Source of the DNA: an archaeon
Lineage (GTDB): Archaea > Iainarchaeota > Iainarchaeia > Iainarchaeales > GCA-2688035
Length of the DNA stretch: 12,693 nt
Reading direction: 5' to 3'
Assembly: GCA_030745815.1 (NCBI GenBank)
Contig: JASLNX010000043.1
Location: forward strand, 1-12,693
Positions 1 through 7,156 of the stretch are shown here, piece after piece. The notes under the pieces are model-generated. The model searched no databases and was not told the DNA's origin. It worked only from the letters and a program-made list of their open reading frames with translations. Each line of letters starts with the position of its first letter. Position 1 is the stretch's first letter. The position numbers were made by a program, and so were the translations under genes.

Positions 1-264
1 TGGCCCTTCCTTTTCGGTTTCACTGTTTCCGTCAAGAGTTACTGCAGGGTATTTGTTTGGAAAAACGCGAAGTTGCCATTTTCCATTTTCTTCAATTCGA
101 GATATTTCTGGAGGAGTAAGTTTTTCGTTCCCAGGGCAAAATGGACAGCTTCCTTCCTCTTTTGCATTTGGCCTGTCCTTTTTGAAATCCTGCGGCCTTT
201 TGGACCGTTCGGTATTAATTATTACCCATCGATTTAGAATATAGCTTTTTCTAAGCTCATGCAA
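1..264 (-). CDS. galT: Galactose-1-phosphate uridylyltransferase-like protein, N-terminal part (cut by window edge)
   Basis: Reading the minus strand from a TTG at 264-262 gives 88 residues open to the window edge. The N-terminus (HELRKSY...NRWVIINTERSKRP) matches the start of the GalT family, which moves UMP between UDP-glucose and galactose-1-phosphate in the Leloir pathway. Residues 40-47 read CPFCPGNE, with the CxxC pair that usually helps bind a metal, and residues 63-74 (WQLRVFPNKYPA) match the next conserved block. The in-frame stop just before the TTG fixes this as the only reasonable start, and a GGTG at 277-274 sits about 9 nt upstream as a ribosome binding site. The catalytic HxH region lies beyond the edge, so the exact substrate cannot be judged; related archaeal nucleotidyltransferases are an alternative. 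It is divergent from the GAPDH operon. Confidence 0.85.
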   Translation of the reverse strand, partial: MHELRKSYILNRWVIINTERSKRPQDFKKDRPNAKEEGSCPFCPGNEKLTPPEISRIEENGKWQLRVFPNKYPAVTLDGNSETEKEGP

Positions 265-302
265 TTAGAAACACCAATAGCTATTATCTAGCATTAACTG
301 CC

Positions 303-336
303 TTTTATTCTTTGCTAAAAACCCAAAGGAATAAAA
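303..336. repeat. Imperfect inverted repeat between galT and GAPDH
   Basis: The left arm 303-314 (TTTTATTCTTTG) pairs with the right arm 324-336 (CAAAGGAATAAAA) over 12 base pairs with a single bulged G at 328 and a 9-nt loop. It lies in the 146-bp divergent intergenic region, and the A/T-rich arm overlaps the place where a TATA box for galT would be expected on the minus strand. It may be an operator. A similar repeat occurs at 11879-11909. Confidence 0.5.
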
Positions 337-370
337 ACCACCATTTCTTCGGCATGCGTTTTTCAAAAAC

Positions 371-406
371 CCTTTTAAGAACATAATCTCAAATAGTTGC
401 AGGTGG
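371..406 (+). promoter_or_regulatory. TATA-like box and Shine-Dalgarno for the GAPDH operon
   Basis: A TATA-like TTTTAAGA stands at 373-380, about 35 nt before the ATG at 411, and AGGTGG at 401-406 complements the archaeal 16S 3' end, 4 nt before the start. Together they suggest a short-leader transcript. The promoter call is inferred from spacing and base composition only. Confidence 0.45.
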
Positions 407-410
407 TTTT

Positions 411-1415
411 ATGGTAAAGGTTGCAATAAATGGTTTTGGAAGAATTGGCAGGCAGGCCTTTAAGGCAATGCTTGAAAAAAAGGATATTGAAGTTGTAGCA
501 ATAAATGATTTAACAAGCGACGACGTTCTAGCAAGGCTTCTTGCATTTGACAGCGTTTACGGAAAGTTCAAGGGGCAAATTGAGGCCTATGATGATTATT
601 TGGTAGTTAACGGAAAGAAAATAAAGTCTCTTTCGGAAAAGGACCCTGCAAAGCTTCCTTGGAAAGAATTAGGGGTTGAAGTTGTTCTTGAGGCAACAGG
701 ATTTTTTAGAAATCCTGATGATGCAAAAGCTCACCTCAGTGCCGGCGCAAAAAAGGTTGTAATTAGTGCTCCACCAAAGGGCGCAATTTGTGGCCAGTAC
801 GTTTTAAACATTAATACTGAAAAGTATGATCCAAAGACTGAGCACATTGTAAGTATGGCTTCTTGTACAACAAACTGTTTGGCTCCACTGGTAAAGGTTT
901 TGCACGAAAACATTGGAATTGAGCAGGGCTTTTTGACAACAACTCACGCTTACACTTCTGACCAGGTTTTAGTTGACGGACCGCACTCTGACCCAAGAAG
1001 AGCAAGGGCTGCGGCAATTAACATGATTCCAACATCAACTGGTGCAGCAAAGGCAATTACATCAATTTTTACTGACTTGAAGGGAAAGCTTGATGGAATG
1101 GCTGTAAGGGTTCCTGTTCCAACAGGAAGCTTAACTGATTTAACCTGTGTTTTGAAAAAGGAAACAACTGCTGAAGAGGTAAACAAGCTTTTTAAGACGG
1201 CAAGCGAAGGACCTCTTGGAAGAAACCTTGAGTACTCTGAAGCAGAGCTTGTTAGTACTGACACCATCGGAAACGAACACGCCTGTGTTTTTGACAGCAG
1301 CCTAACTAAGGTCAACGGAAAAATGGTAAAAATTCTTGGATGGTATGACAATGAATGGGGTTATTCCTCACTTCTTGCCGAATTCATTCTTTTCCTTGCA
1401 AAGAAGGGATTTTAA
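411..1415 (+). CDS. gap: Class I (bacterial-type) glyceraldehyde-3-phosphate dehydrogenase
   Basis: The 334-residue product is a full-length phosphorylating GAPDH, which converts glyceraldehyde-3-phosphate plus phosphate and NAD(P)+ into 1,3-bisphosphoglycerate in glycolysis, or the reverse. It opens with the Rossmann motif NGFGRIGR (residues 7-14). The catalytic cysteine is C152 in SCTTNC, the partner histidine H179 in TTTHAYTSDQ, followed by the phosphate-site TGAAKA (210-215), RVPVPTGS (233-240) and WYDNEWGYS (311-319). These are hallmarks of the bacterial and eukaryotic class, not the type II enzyme typical of archaea, so transfer from bacteria somewhere in the lineage is likely. Cofactor preference is uncertain; an Asp (D33) follows the second strand, where acidic residues often favour NAD. 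It is first in a run with PGK (48-nt gap) and the hydrogenase genes. Confidence 0.97.
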   Translation: MVKVAINGFGRIGRQAFKAMLEKKDIEVVAINDLTSDDVLARLLAFDSVYGKFKGQIEAYDDYLVVNGKKIKSLSEKDPAKLPWKELGVEVVLEATGFFRNPDDAKAHLSAGAKKVVISAPPKGAICGQYVLNINTEKYDPKTEHIVSMASCTTNCLAPLVKVLHENIGIEQGFLTTTHAYTSDQVLVDGPHSDPRRARAAAINMIPTSTGAAKAITSIFTDLKGKLDGMAVRVPVPTGSLTDLTCVLKKETTAEEVNKLFKTASEGPLGRNLEYSEAELVSTDTIGNEHACVFDSSLTKVNGKMVKILGWYDNEWGYSSLLAEFILFLAKKGF

Positions 1416-1440
1416 GGAAAAAGCCATTCCTTTTTATTTC
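1414..1440 (+). terminator. Small hairpin followed by a T-rich tract after GAPDH
   Basis: AAGGAA at 1414-1419 pairs with TTCCTT at 1427-1432 around a 7-nt loop, and T-rich sequence follows. It resembles a weak terminator or a pause/processing site in the 48-nt gap between GAPDH and PGK. The stem has only 6 bp, so partial read-through into PGK is expected if it acts at all. Confidence 0.3.
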
Positions 1441-1463
1441 TATTTTGTTTCTCTTTTATTGGA

Positions 1464-2681
1464 GTGCTGAAATTGGCTTACAACTTTATATCCGATGTGG
1501 ATGTTAAGGGAAAAACAGTCCTTTTCCATTCAATGATGGATCTTCCAGTAATAAATGGAAAAATTGATACAAACTCAAGGCGCTTCTTAGCAGACTTGCA
1601 GGATTTAAAACAGTTGTCCGAAAAAGGCGCAAAACTAGTTGTTTTTACTTGGCAGAGTAGACCTGGCAAAAAGGATTTCTTTCACTTGGACCAGCACGCT
1701 GCAGAAATAGGAAAAGGCCTTGGAAGGGAAGTAAAACAATTTAATTGGGACCAAGACTTTGTTTCCGCAATAAAACAAATGGCCGACGGCGACATTGTCT
1801 TCTTAGACAATGTTAGAATGAGGCCTGATCAAGACCTTGGATCGGATAAGACTGCTCTTGACTACTCTAAAACAGAATTTGTAAAACAGCTTGCTCCCTT
1901 GGCAGATTTCTTTTGTAACAATGCCCTTTCCCAAAGCCACAGGAACGAATGTTCAATACTTGGATTTACTCCTGTTTTGCCATGCTTGGTAGGGCCGTCT
2001 CTTAAGAGGGAAATTGAGAGTTTGGATGCAATTCAATCTAAGGGAAAACCTCGCGTACTTTTGTTTGGGGGAATGAAAAATGAGGATTCCGTAAAATTGA
2101 TACCGTATTTTTTGAAAAACGACAAGATTGATTTGGTTCTTATTGGAGGATTTCTTGGAGAACTTTTCTTAAAGGCAAAGGGAACAGAGTTTGGCAAAAA
2201 GGATGAGTGGATTGCAGAAAGGGATTACCTTGAATTTACTGATTTTGTCAACGACGCAAAAAAGGTTCTTGAAGAGTTTGGCGAAAAGATTGTTTTACCG
2301 GTTGACTTAGCAGTTGACGCAAACGGTGAGCGAAAAAATGTTTTAGTAAAAGACCTTCCAACGGAATTTGTGATAAAGGATATTGGCGACAAAACAATTG
2401 AACTGTTTTCTGAAAAAATTAATGGGGCAAAAACCGTAATTTGGAACGGGCCAATGGGGGTATATGAAAAAAAGAATTTTGAGAACGGAACAAAGGCGGT
2501 TTCAAGGGCAATGACTGAGTCAAATGCATTTGCTGTTATTGGGGGTGGGGATACCGAGGCTGCAGTTGAGAGGCTTGGTTTTTCAAAAGAAAAGTTTTCC
2601 CACGTGTCTCTTGCAGGAAAGGCATTTTTACAGTATGTTTCAGGCCAGCCGTTAGTTGGGCTGGAAGCATTAAACAAATAA
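1464..2681 (+). CDS. pgk: Divergent phosphoglycerate kinase
   Basis: The roughly 400-residue length and block order match PGK, which transfers phosphate from 1,3-bisphosphoglycerate to ADP. Retained blocks, numbered from GTG 1464, are SRP (65-67), DNVR (115-118), SHR (158-160), FGGMK (201-205), WNGPMGVYE (327-335) and GGGDT (360-364). Several usually invariant positions differ. The N-terminal R-x-D-x-N block reads HSMMD (22-26), the usual His before the GRP motif is W63, the second Lys of the GGAKVSDK block is S209, and the glycine-rich STGGGAS loop reads SLAGKAF (382-388). It may be a fast-evolving working PGK or a derived paralogue. GTG 1464 gives the longest form, but TTG 1473 has a GGAG (1461-1464) 8 nt upstream and is an equally good start, giving 402 residues. 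HydB begins 16 nt after the stop. Confidence 0.85.
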   Translation: MLKLAYNFISDVDVKGKTVLFHSMMDLPVINGKIDTNSRRFLADLQDLKQLSEKGAKLVVFTWQSRPGKKDFFHLDQHAAEIGKGLGREVKQFNWDQDFVSAIKQMADGDIVFLDNVRMRPDQDLGSDKTALDYSKTEFVKQLAPLADFFCNNALSQSHRNECSILGFTPVLPCLVGPSLKREIESLDAIQSKGKPRVLLFGGMKNEDSVKLIPYFLKNDKIDLVLIGGFLGELFLKAKGTEFGKKDEWIAERDYLEFTDFVNDAKKVLEEFGEKIVLPVDLAVDANGERKNVLVKDLPTEFVIKDIGDKTIELFSEKINGAKTVIWNGPMGVYEKKNFENGTKAVSRAMTESNAFAVIGGGDTEAAVERLGFSKEKFSHVSLAGKAFLQYVSGQPLVGLEALNK

Positions 2682-2697
2682 TTTCAAAAGTGATTGA

Positions 2698-3702
2698 ATG
2701 CAGCAGAACTTTTTGTTAAAAAAAGAAAAGTTAAACGAGTTTTTAACAGCTCTTTCAAAAGAAGCAAAAGTTTTTGTTCCAGCTTTAAACGAAAACAATG
2801 CAAGCTGTTTTCTTCCATTCAAAAACCAGGAAATCTTTTTATCGAAAAGAACATCCTTTTCGCCCAAAAAAATACTTTTACCACCCCTAGAAAAAGAGTT
2901 TATCTTTAGGAAAAAGAGTTCTTCCTTTAAAATTGAGCATTTACTTGATTCAAAGAAGAGAGTTTTCTTTGGAGTTCGCTCTTGCGACACGCATGCAATT
3001 AAAGCGCTTGACAAGCTTTATCTTGAATACTTTACTGAAGACGAGTGGTATAAGGCAATTCGTGAAGACATTACAATTATTGCGCTTCAGTGCTCAAAGT
3101 CTTGTGAGAACGGCTTTTGTAAGAGTATGGGAACAAACAACCCGGTTGGCCACGATCTTTTGTTTGTTGAAAAGGAGAAGAGCTTTTTTGTTGAGGCTGC
3201 AAGTGAAAGGGGAAAGCAGGTAGTTCAAAAATACCGTGATTTTTTCAACCAAACAAATTTCATTAAACCAGAGCCAAAGTTAAAATTCGGCAAGAAACTT
3301 GAAACATTTGGCCTTAAAGAAATTCTTGACAAAAACTTTTCTCACAAAAAGTGGAAGAGCGAAGCCAAGAAGTGTTTAAGCTGCTCTTCTTGCACTCAAG
3401 TTTGCCCAAGTTGTTACTGCTTTTTGTCATTTGACAAGTTTATTCTTGATAGTGGGGATTCTGAGCGGTTTCGCGCATGGGATTCCTGTCAACTCAAGCG
3501 CTTTACAAAAGTTTCTCACAATTATGTTTTTAGGGAAAGCCGTGAGTCTCGCTTGCGTCAATTTGTAATGCACAAGTTGTCTTACTTCCCGGAAAATCAT
3601 GGGCTGCCTCTTTGCGTTGGATGCGGTAGATGTATTAGCGTTTGTCCTGTTGGGATTGATTTAACTGAAATAGCGTCAACTATTAGGGGGGACGTGAAGT
3701 GA
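2698..3702 (+). CDS. hydB: Group 3b [NiFe] hydrogenase beta subunit (iron-sulfur, sulfhydrogenase beta)
   Basis: This 334-residue protein is the electron-transfer beta subunit of the cytoplasmic NAD(P)-dependent sulfhydrogenase type. The C-terminal half has two ferredoxin-like CxxCxxCxxxCP motifs, at C226/C229/C232/C236 and C306/C309/C312/C316, each able to hold a [4Fe-4S] cluster. The middle has the family-typical block GVRSCDTHAIKALD (92-105), followed by a further cysteine group (C132, C136, C141). It is slightly shorter than the thermococcal proteins, as I recall them (about 370). The ATG at 2698 follows PGK by 16 nt, with GTGAT at 2690-2694 as a weak ribosome binding site. Its last codons overlap the start of hydG by 4 nt (GTGA), a sign of translational coupling. 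Anaerobic sulfite reductase subunit A is the nearest alternative; gene order settles it. Confidence 0.93.
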   Translation: MQQNFLLKKEKLNEFLTALSKEAKVFVPALNENNASCFLPFKNQEIFLSKRTSFSPKKILLPPLEKEFIFRKKSSSFKIEHLLDSKKRVFFGVRSCDTHAIKALDKLYLEYFTEDEWYKAIREDITIIALQCSKSCENGFCKSMGTNNPVGHDLLFVEKEKSFFVEAASERGKQVVQKYRDFFNQTNFIKPEPKLKFGKKLETFGLKEILDKNFSHKKWKSEAKKCLSCSSCTQVCPSCYCFLSFDKFILDSGDSERFRAWDSCQLKRFTKVSHNYVFRESRESRLRQFVMHKLSYFPENHGLPLCVGCGRCISVCPVGIDLTEIASTIRGDVK

Positions 3703-4535
3703 AGAAACTTTCTTTAACCGCCCCTGCTCTTGCTGAAATAATTGAGGTAAGAAAGGATACCGACAAGATAAAGACCTTTACAATAAAGTACGTTGACAAA
3801 CAAGATCAAAAGCGTTTTCATTTCGTTCCAGGAAAATTTTTGATGGTAAGCGTTTTTGGTTTTGGAGAAATGCCAATAAGCCTTTCATCGTCTCCTCTAA
3901 AAACAGAATCTCTGCAGTTAACAATCAAGGATGTCGGCACAATAACCCACGCAATGCTTCAGTTAAAAAAAGGGGACAAAATTGGACTGCGCGGACCCTT
4001 TGGAACGGGCTTTCCAATTGCGCGATTTAGAAAAAAGAACATTTTGTTTGTTTCAGGTGGGTGCGGTATGGCTCCGCTTAGGCCACTTGTTTGCGCAATT
4101 GCTGATAAGAGAGAAGAGTTTGGAGAGCTTAAACTTTTGTACGGCTGCCAGAATTCTGATCACGTTCTTTTCAGAGAAGATTTAAAGGAATGGGGAAAAT
4201 CAGGGGGCCTTGACGTTTTGTTAACAGTTGACAAGTGTACTCCTGATTGGGGCGGAAGTTGTGGGCCTGTAACAGTTTTGTTTAACAAAACAGAAATAAA
4301 TCCTGAGAACGCCGTTGCCTGCGTTGTTGGGCCACCAGTAATGCTTCACTTTGTTATAAAGGAACTCAAAAAGTGCGGTTTTAAGGACGAACAGATTTAC
4401 GCCTCCCTTGAGCGATTAATGCATTGTGGGATGGGAAAGTGTGCTCACTGCAATGTTGCTGAAAAGTATGCGTGCATTGACGGCCCGGTATTTAACGGAA
4501 CTGAACTTGCAAAAATGCCTTTGGAGGAAAAATAA
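3699..4535 (+). CDS. hydG: Group 3b [NiFe] hydrogenase gamma subunit (FAD/NAD(P)-binding)
   Basis: The 278-residue diaphorase-type subunit passes electrons between NAD(P)H and the iron-sulfur chain. An FAD-binding barrel comes first (PGKFLMVSV at 44-52; ISLSSSP at 60-66, the flavin-binding signature of the PyrK/HydG group), then a nucleotide-binding domain with SGGCGMAPLRPL (119-130). A C-terminal CGMGKCAHC motif has C243, C248, C251 and a fourth Cys at 259, the usual [2Fe-2S] ligand set. The GTG start overlaps the hydB stop by 4 nt, with an AGGGGGG tract at 3685-3690 as ribosome binding site. This family is closely related to dihydroorotate dehydrogenase electron-transfer subunits and to NfnA, so only the operon makes the hydrogenase role certain. 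Confidence 0.95.
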   Translation: MKKLSLTAPALAEIIEVRKDTDKIKTFTIKYVDKQDQKRFHFVPGKFLMVSVFGFGEMPISLSSSPLKTESLQLTIKDVGTITHAMLQLKKGDKIGLRGPFGTGFPIARFRKKNILFVSGGCGMAPLRPLVCAIADKREEFGELKLLYGCQNSDHVLFREDLKEWGKSGGLDVLLTVDKCTPDWGGSCGPVTVLFNKTEINPENAVACVVGPPVMLHFVIKELKKCGFKDEQIYASLERLMHCGMGKCAHCNVAEKYACIDGPVFNGTELAKMPLEEK

Positions 4536-5288
4536 ATGCCTAAAAAAATAAAGGCCGGATTTTATTCTCTCTCGTGCTGTGAGGGCTGTGAAATTGTAAT
4601 GTTTGATTTGGAGGAAAAATTTCTTAAAGTACTTAACTTTGTTGAAATCGTTGAAGCGCGCTTATTTGACGGAAAACATCCAAAGGAAAAGCTTGACATT
4701 GCAATTGTTGAAGGATGCGTTGAAAGTGATGTTGACAAAAAACACTTGCTTGAAATTCGTGCCCGCTCTAAATACCTTGTTGCTTTTGGAGCCTGCGCAA
4801 CAATTGTTGGAATTCCAGGAATTAGAAACGCCCTCCCGCTGGAGATGCAGAAAAAGCTTAAGAGAAAGGCAATAATCCCGGTTAAAGAAAAGGCCCTTCC
4901 TCTTAGCGCGTTTGTAAAAGTTGACGCACTTCTTCAAGGCTGCCCTGCGTTTACTCACGAGATTATTGACGTTTTAGTAAAAATCTATCATGGAATTGTT
5001 CCAAGTTTGGAGGAAGTTCCGGTGTGTAACGAGTGCAAGGAACGTGAAAACCCCTGCCTTCTTTTTGAAGGAGTCCCTTGCCTTGGCCCGGTAACTTATG
5101 CTGGCTGCAAGGCGCTTTGCCCAAGCGAGAAGGCGCAATGCATTGGCTGCCGCGGTTTTACAAAAGACGGCAATTTTGAAGCGCTTAGGGAAAAATTCCA
5201 GGAGATGGGAACGCCCAAAAAAGAAATCCAAAATCTTTTCACTTACTTTAATAAAGATCCGTTCACCAAAGAAGAGGGGGAAAAGTAA
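4536..5288 (+). CDS. hydD: Group 3b [NiFe] hydrogenase delta (small) subunit
   Basis: The 250-residue small subunit carries the iron-sulfur relay from the [NiFe] site. Proximal-cluster ligands are visible as C15 and C18 (CCEGC), C87 (FGACAT) and C136 (QGCPA). A cysteine-rich C-terminal part (C164, C167, C174, C182, C191, C195, C202, C205, including AGCKALCPS and CIGCRG) fits two further clusters, as in F420- and NAD(P)-linked group 3 enzymes. There is no twin-arginine signal, consistent with a cytoplasmic complex. The ATG directly abuts the hydG stop, with GGAGG at 4523-4527 spaced 8 nt. The stop overlaps the hydA start by one base (TAATG). Confidence 0.95.
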   Translation: MPKKIKAGFYSLSCCEGCEIVMFDLEEKFLKVLNFVEIVEARLFDGKHPKEKLDIAIVEGCVESDVDKKHLLEIRARSKYLVAFGACATIVGIPGIRNALPLEMQKKLKRKAIIPVKEKALPLSAFVKVDALLQGCPAFTHEIIDVLVKIYHGIVPSLEEVPVCNECKERENPCLLFEGVPCLGPVTYAGCKALCPSEKAQCIGCRGFTKDGNFEALREKFQEMGTPKKEIQNLFTYFNKDPFTKEEGEK

Positions 5289-6574
5289 TGCATCAGGATG
5301 AAGATTTTAGTATTGAAAATATTACAAAAATTGAGGGCCACGCAAGCCTTGATTTGAAGGTTCGCTCTGGAAAAGTTGAATCCTGTGAGTTTCGCGTAAC
5401 CGAGTCACACCGTTTCTTTGAGGACATGGTTAACGGCAGGCACTTTTCGCAAATTCCATTAATTGTTTCAAGAATTTGTGGCCTTTGCAGCAGTTCTCAC
5501 CTTACAACCGCTCTTGAAGCAGTTGAAAACGCTTTGGAAATAGAGCCAAGCGAGCGAACAATGGACATAAGGCAGTTAAGTATTTTTGGAGAGTTCATCA
5601 AAAGCCATGCCCTGCACCTTTACATGCTTGCTCTTCCGGATTATCTTGGAAAAGAGTCTGTTTTAAAGTTTGGCGAAAAAGAGCACCATTTTATTCACGA
5701 CGGCCTTGATTTGAAAAAAGCTGGAACCGATGTTTTAACTGCGTTGGGTGGACGCCCGCACCACTCAGTAAATCACCGCGTTGGCCAGGTTACAAAGGGC
5801 CCAAACCAGGAAAAGATTGATGAGATGATTAAGGGCCTTGAGTCAGTTAGAGAAATAGCTTTGAAAACGGTTCGCCTTTTTGATTCGTTTGCCGCAAAGA
5901 ACACTTTTGAGCGAAAAACAAATTTTGTTGCTCTCAGTGGCAAAAACTATCCTTTAATTAATGGTCAGGCAGTTCACTGTTCGGATGGCACGTTTGTTAA
6001 AAATTACGCATTAATGCAGCATATGAAAGAGGTTGTTGTTCCATACAGTACTGCAAAGAATGCAGTTTTTAACGGAAAGGATTTTGTTGTTGGAGCACTT
6101 GCGAGAACTGCATTAAACAAAAGCCAATTGCACCCGGTGGCAAAAAAAGCGCTTAATGAGTGCAGTACAAAGCTTCCAAACAACAGCCCCTTCTCAATGA
6201 ACCTTGCGCAGGCAATTGAGGTTGTTCACTGTGTTGAGTCGGCAATAGACATTGCAAAAGACCTTTCGCCAAAAAACGAGCCTGCTCTTGAAATAAAGCC
6301 AAAAGCCTGCTCTGGAGTTGGAGTAACTGAGGCCCCGCGTGGGCTGCTTTACCATTCCTACTCTCTTGACGAGAAGGGATTTATTACTGATAGCAATATG
6401 GTTATTCCAACCCAGCAAAACATTAGAAGTATTGAACTTGACTTGCACAAATTTGTTCCAACACTGCTAAAAAAACCAAAGGAAAAGGCAGCTCTTGAAA
6501 TGGAAAAGCTAATTCGCTCCTACGATCCGTGCATTAGTTGCAGTGTGCACTTTCTCAAGGTAAACTGGCTTTAA
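5288..6574 (+). CDS. hydA: Group 3b [NiFe] hydrogenase alpha (large, catalytic) subunit
   Basis: The 428-residue subunit holds the [NiFe] active site. The first ligand motif is RICGLCSSSH at 62-71 (C64, C67) and the second DPCISCSVH at 413-421 (C415, C418), so all four metal-binding cysteines are present. IEGH near the N-terminus (15-18) is the conserved Glu block. After the motif's final His only seven residues remain (FLKVNWL), a short tail expected to be removed by the maturation protease after nickel insertion; the matching protease is encoded just downstream on the other strand (7157-7546). Gene order beta-gamma-delta-alpha is the thermococcal hydBGDA order. The complex makes or uses H2 with NAD(P)(H), and related enzymes can also reduce sulfur. 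The stop shares the palindromic TTAA (6571-6574) with the convergent gene's stop. Confidence 0.97.
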   Translation: MHQDEDFSIENITKIEGHASLDLKVRSGKVESCEFRVTESHRFFEDMVNGRHFSQIPLIVSRICGLCSSSHLTTALEAVENALEIEPSERTMDIRQLSIFGEFIKSHALHLYMLALPDYLGKESVLKFGEKEHHFIHDGLDLKKAGTDVLTALGGRPHHSVNHRVGQVTKGPNQEKIDEMIKGLESVREIALKTVRLFDSFAAKNTFERKTNFVALSGKNYPLINGQAVHCSDGTFVKNYALMQHMKEVVVPYSTAKNAVFNGKDFVVGALARTALNKSQLHPVAKKALNECSTKLPNNSPFSMNLAQAIEVVHCVESAIDIAKDLSPKNEPALEIKPKACSGVGVTEAPRGLLYHSYSLDEKGFITDSNMVIPTQQNIRSIELDLHKFVPTLLKKPKEKAALEMEKLIRSYDPCISCSVHFLKVNWL

Positions 6575-7155
6575 CTTTTTCCAAGTGCGGTTAAGGCCAT
6601 TTGCGCTCGATTAAATGGAATGGGCAAAAGGTGTCCAAGTGCGTCGTGCGCAGCAGCTTCCCAAAATTTTACGTCCCCTTCCGGCGGATTTGCCCACTTT
6701 TCAATTTTTTTAGCAACCGCCATCAATTCATTGCCGTTCTTCATAACTCTTGCAAGCTTTTTTTCCAAAAGAGTTTTTCCCTGGGCAACAGTTAGTTTTT
6801 TCTTCCGTCTTGCGTTGACTTCTGCTGTAAATTGCTTAACCGCTTCGCCGTAGCCCTGGCTGATTCCCATTTTTGAAACACGCATTATTTGCGAAACAGT
6901 TATGCCTGTGCCCTTAACAAGTTCTTTGTGCACATGGGTTTCAAGCCGAATCAAGACACTGGGCGATCTCCAAATCTGGATTGCATTGGGTGGGTATTCT
7001 ACACCTAGTGCAACCGCATTTGTAATTTCTTTTTTAACGAGGCTGACAAAGGTTCGCCCTGCTTTTCTTGCGTTTGGCTTTGTAACACCTCTCCTTGTCA
7101 CCGGATTTTTTCTGTCGCGCACGGTTTTTTTGGTTATACGTTTTTTTGCAAGCAT
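6571..7155 (-). CDS. Unrecognised basic protein co-operonic with the hydrogenase protease
   Basis: I do not recognise this 194-residue protein. The first 35 residues are very rich in Lys and Arg, and another basic stretch lies near 116-121 (RRKKKL). The rest looks mostly helical, without membrane segments, cysteine clusters or a clear nucleotide-binding motif. A C-terminal block with W165, H170 and H175 (WEAAAHDALGHLLP, 165-178) stands out. The ATG at 7155 is one base after the stop of the protease gene (TAG-T-ATG), so the two are almost surely co-transcribed. It ends tail to tail with hydA, sharing TTAA. A nucleic-acid-binding role is suggested by charge only; a hydrogenase accessory role is suggested by context only. 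The plus strand here has only shorter, unconvincing frames. Confidence 0.7.
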   Translation of the reverse strand: MLAKKRITKKTVRDRKNPVTRRGVTKPNARKAGRTFVSLVKKEITNAVALGVEYPPNAIQIWRSPSVLIRLETHVHKELVKGTGITVSQIMRVSKMGISQGYGEAVKQFTAEVNARRKKKLTVAQGKTLLEKKLARVMKNGNELMAVAKKIEKWANPPEGDVKFWEAAAHDALGHLLPIPFNRAQMALTALGKS

Positions 7156-7156
7156 A

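Noticed and set aside
53..244. Plus-strand 63-residue frame
   Set aside because: It is antisense to the galT-like gene, whose reverse-strand translation gives clear family motifs.
265..410. tRNA or small RNA gene in the galT-GAPDH gap
   Set aside because: No cloverleaf or T-arm consensus is seen; the hairpin at 303-336 is better explained as a promoter-region repeat.
950..1351. Minus-strand 133-residue frame within GAPDH
   Set aside because: It is a shadow of a fully conserved GAPDH coding sequence with no recognisable product.
2225..3014. Minus-strand frames of 150 and 114 residues
   Set aside because: They are antisense to PGK and HydB, which have strong family motifs; no motif is seen in the shadows.
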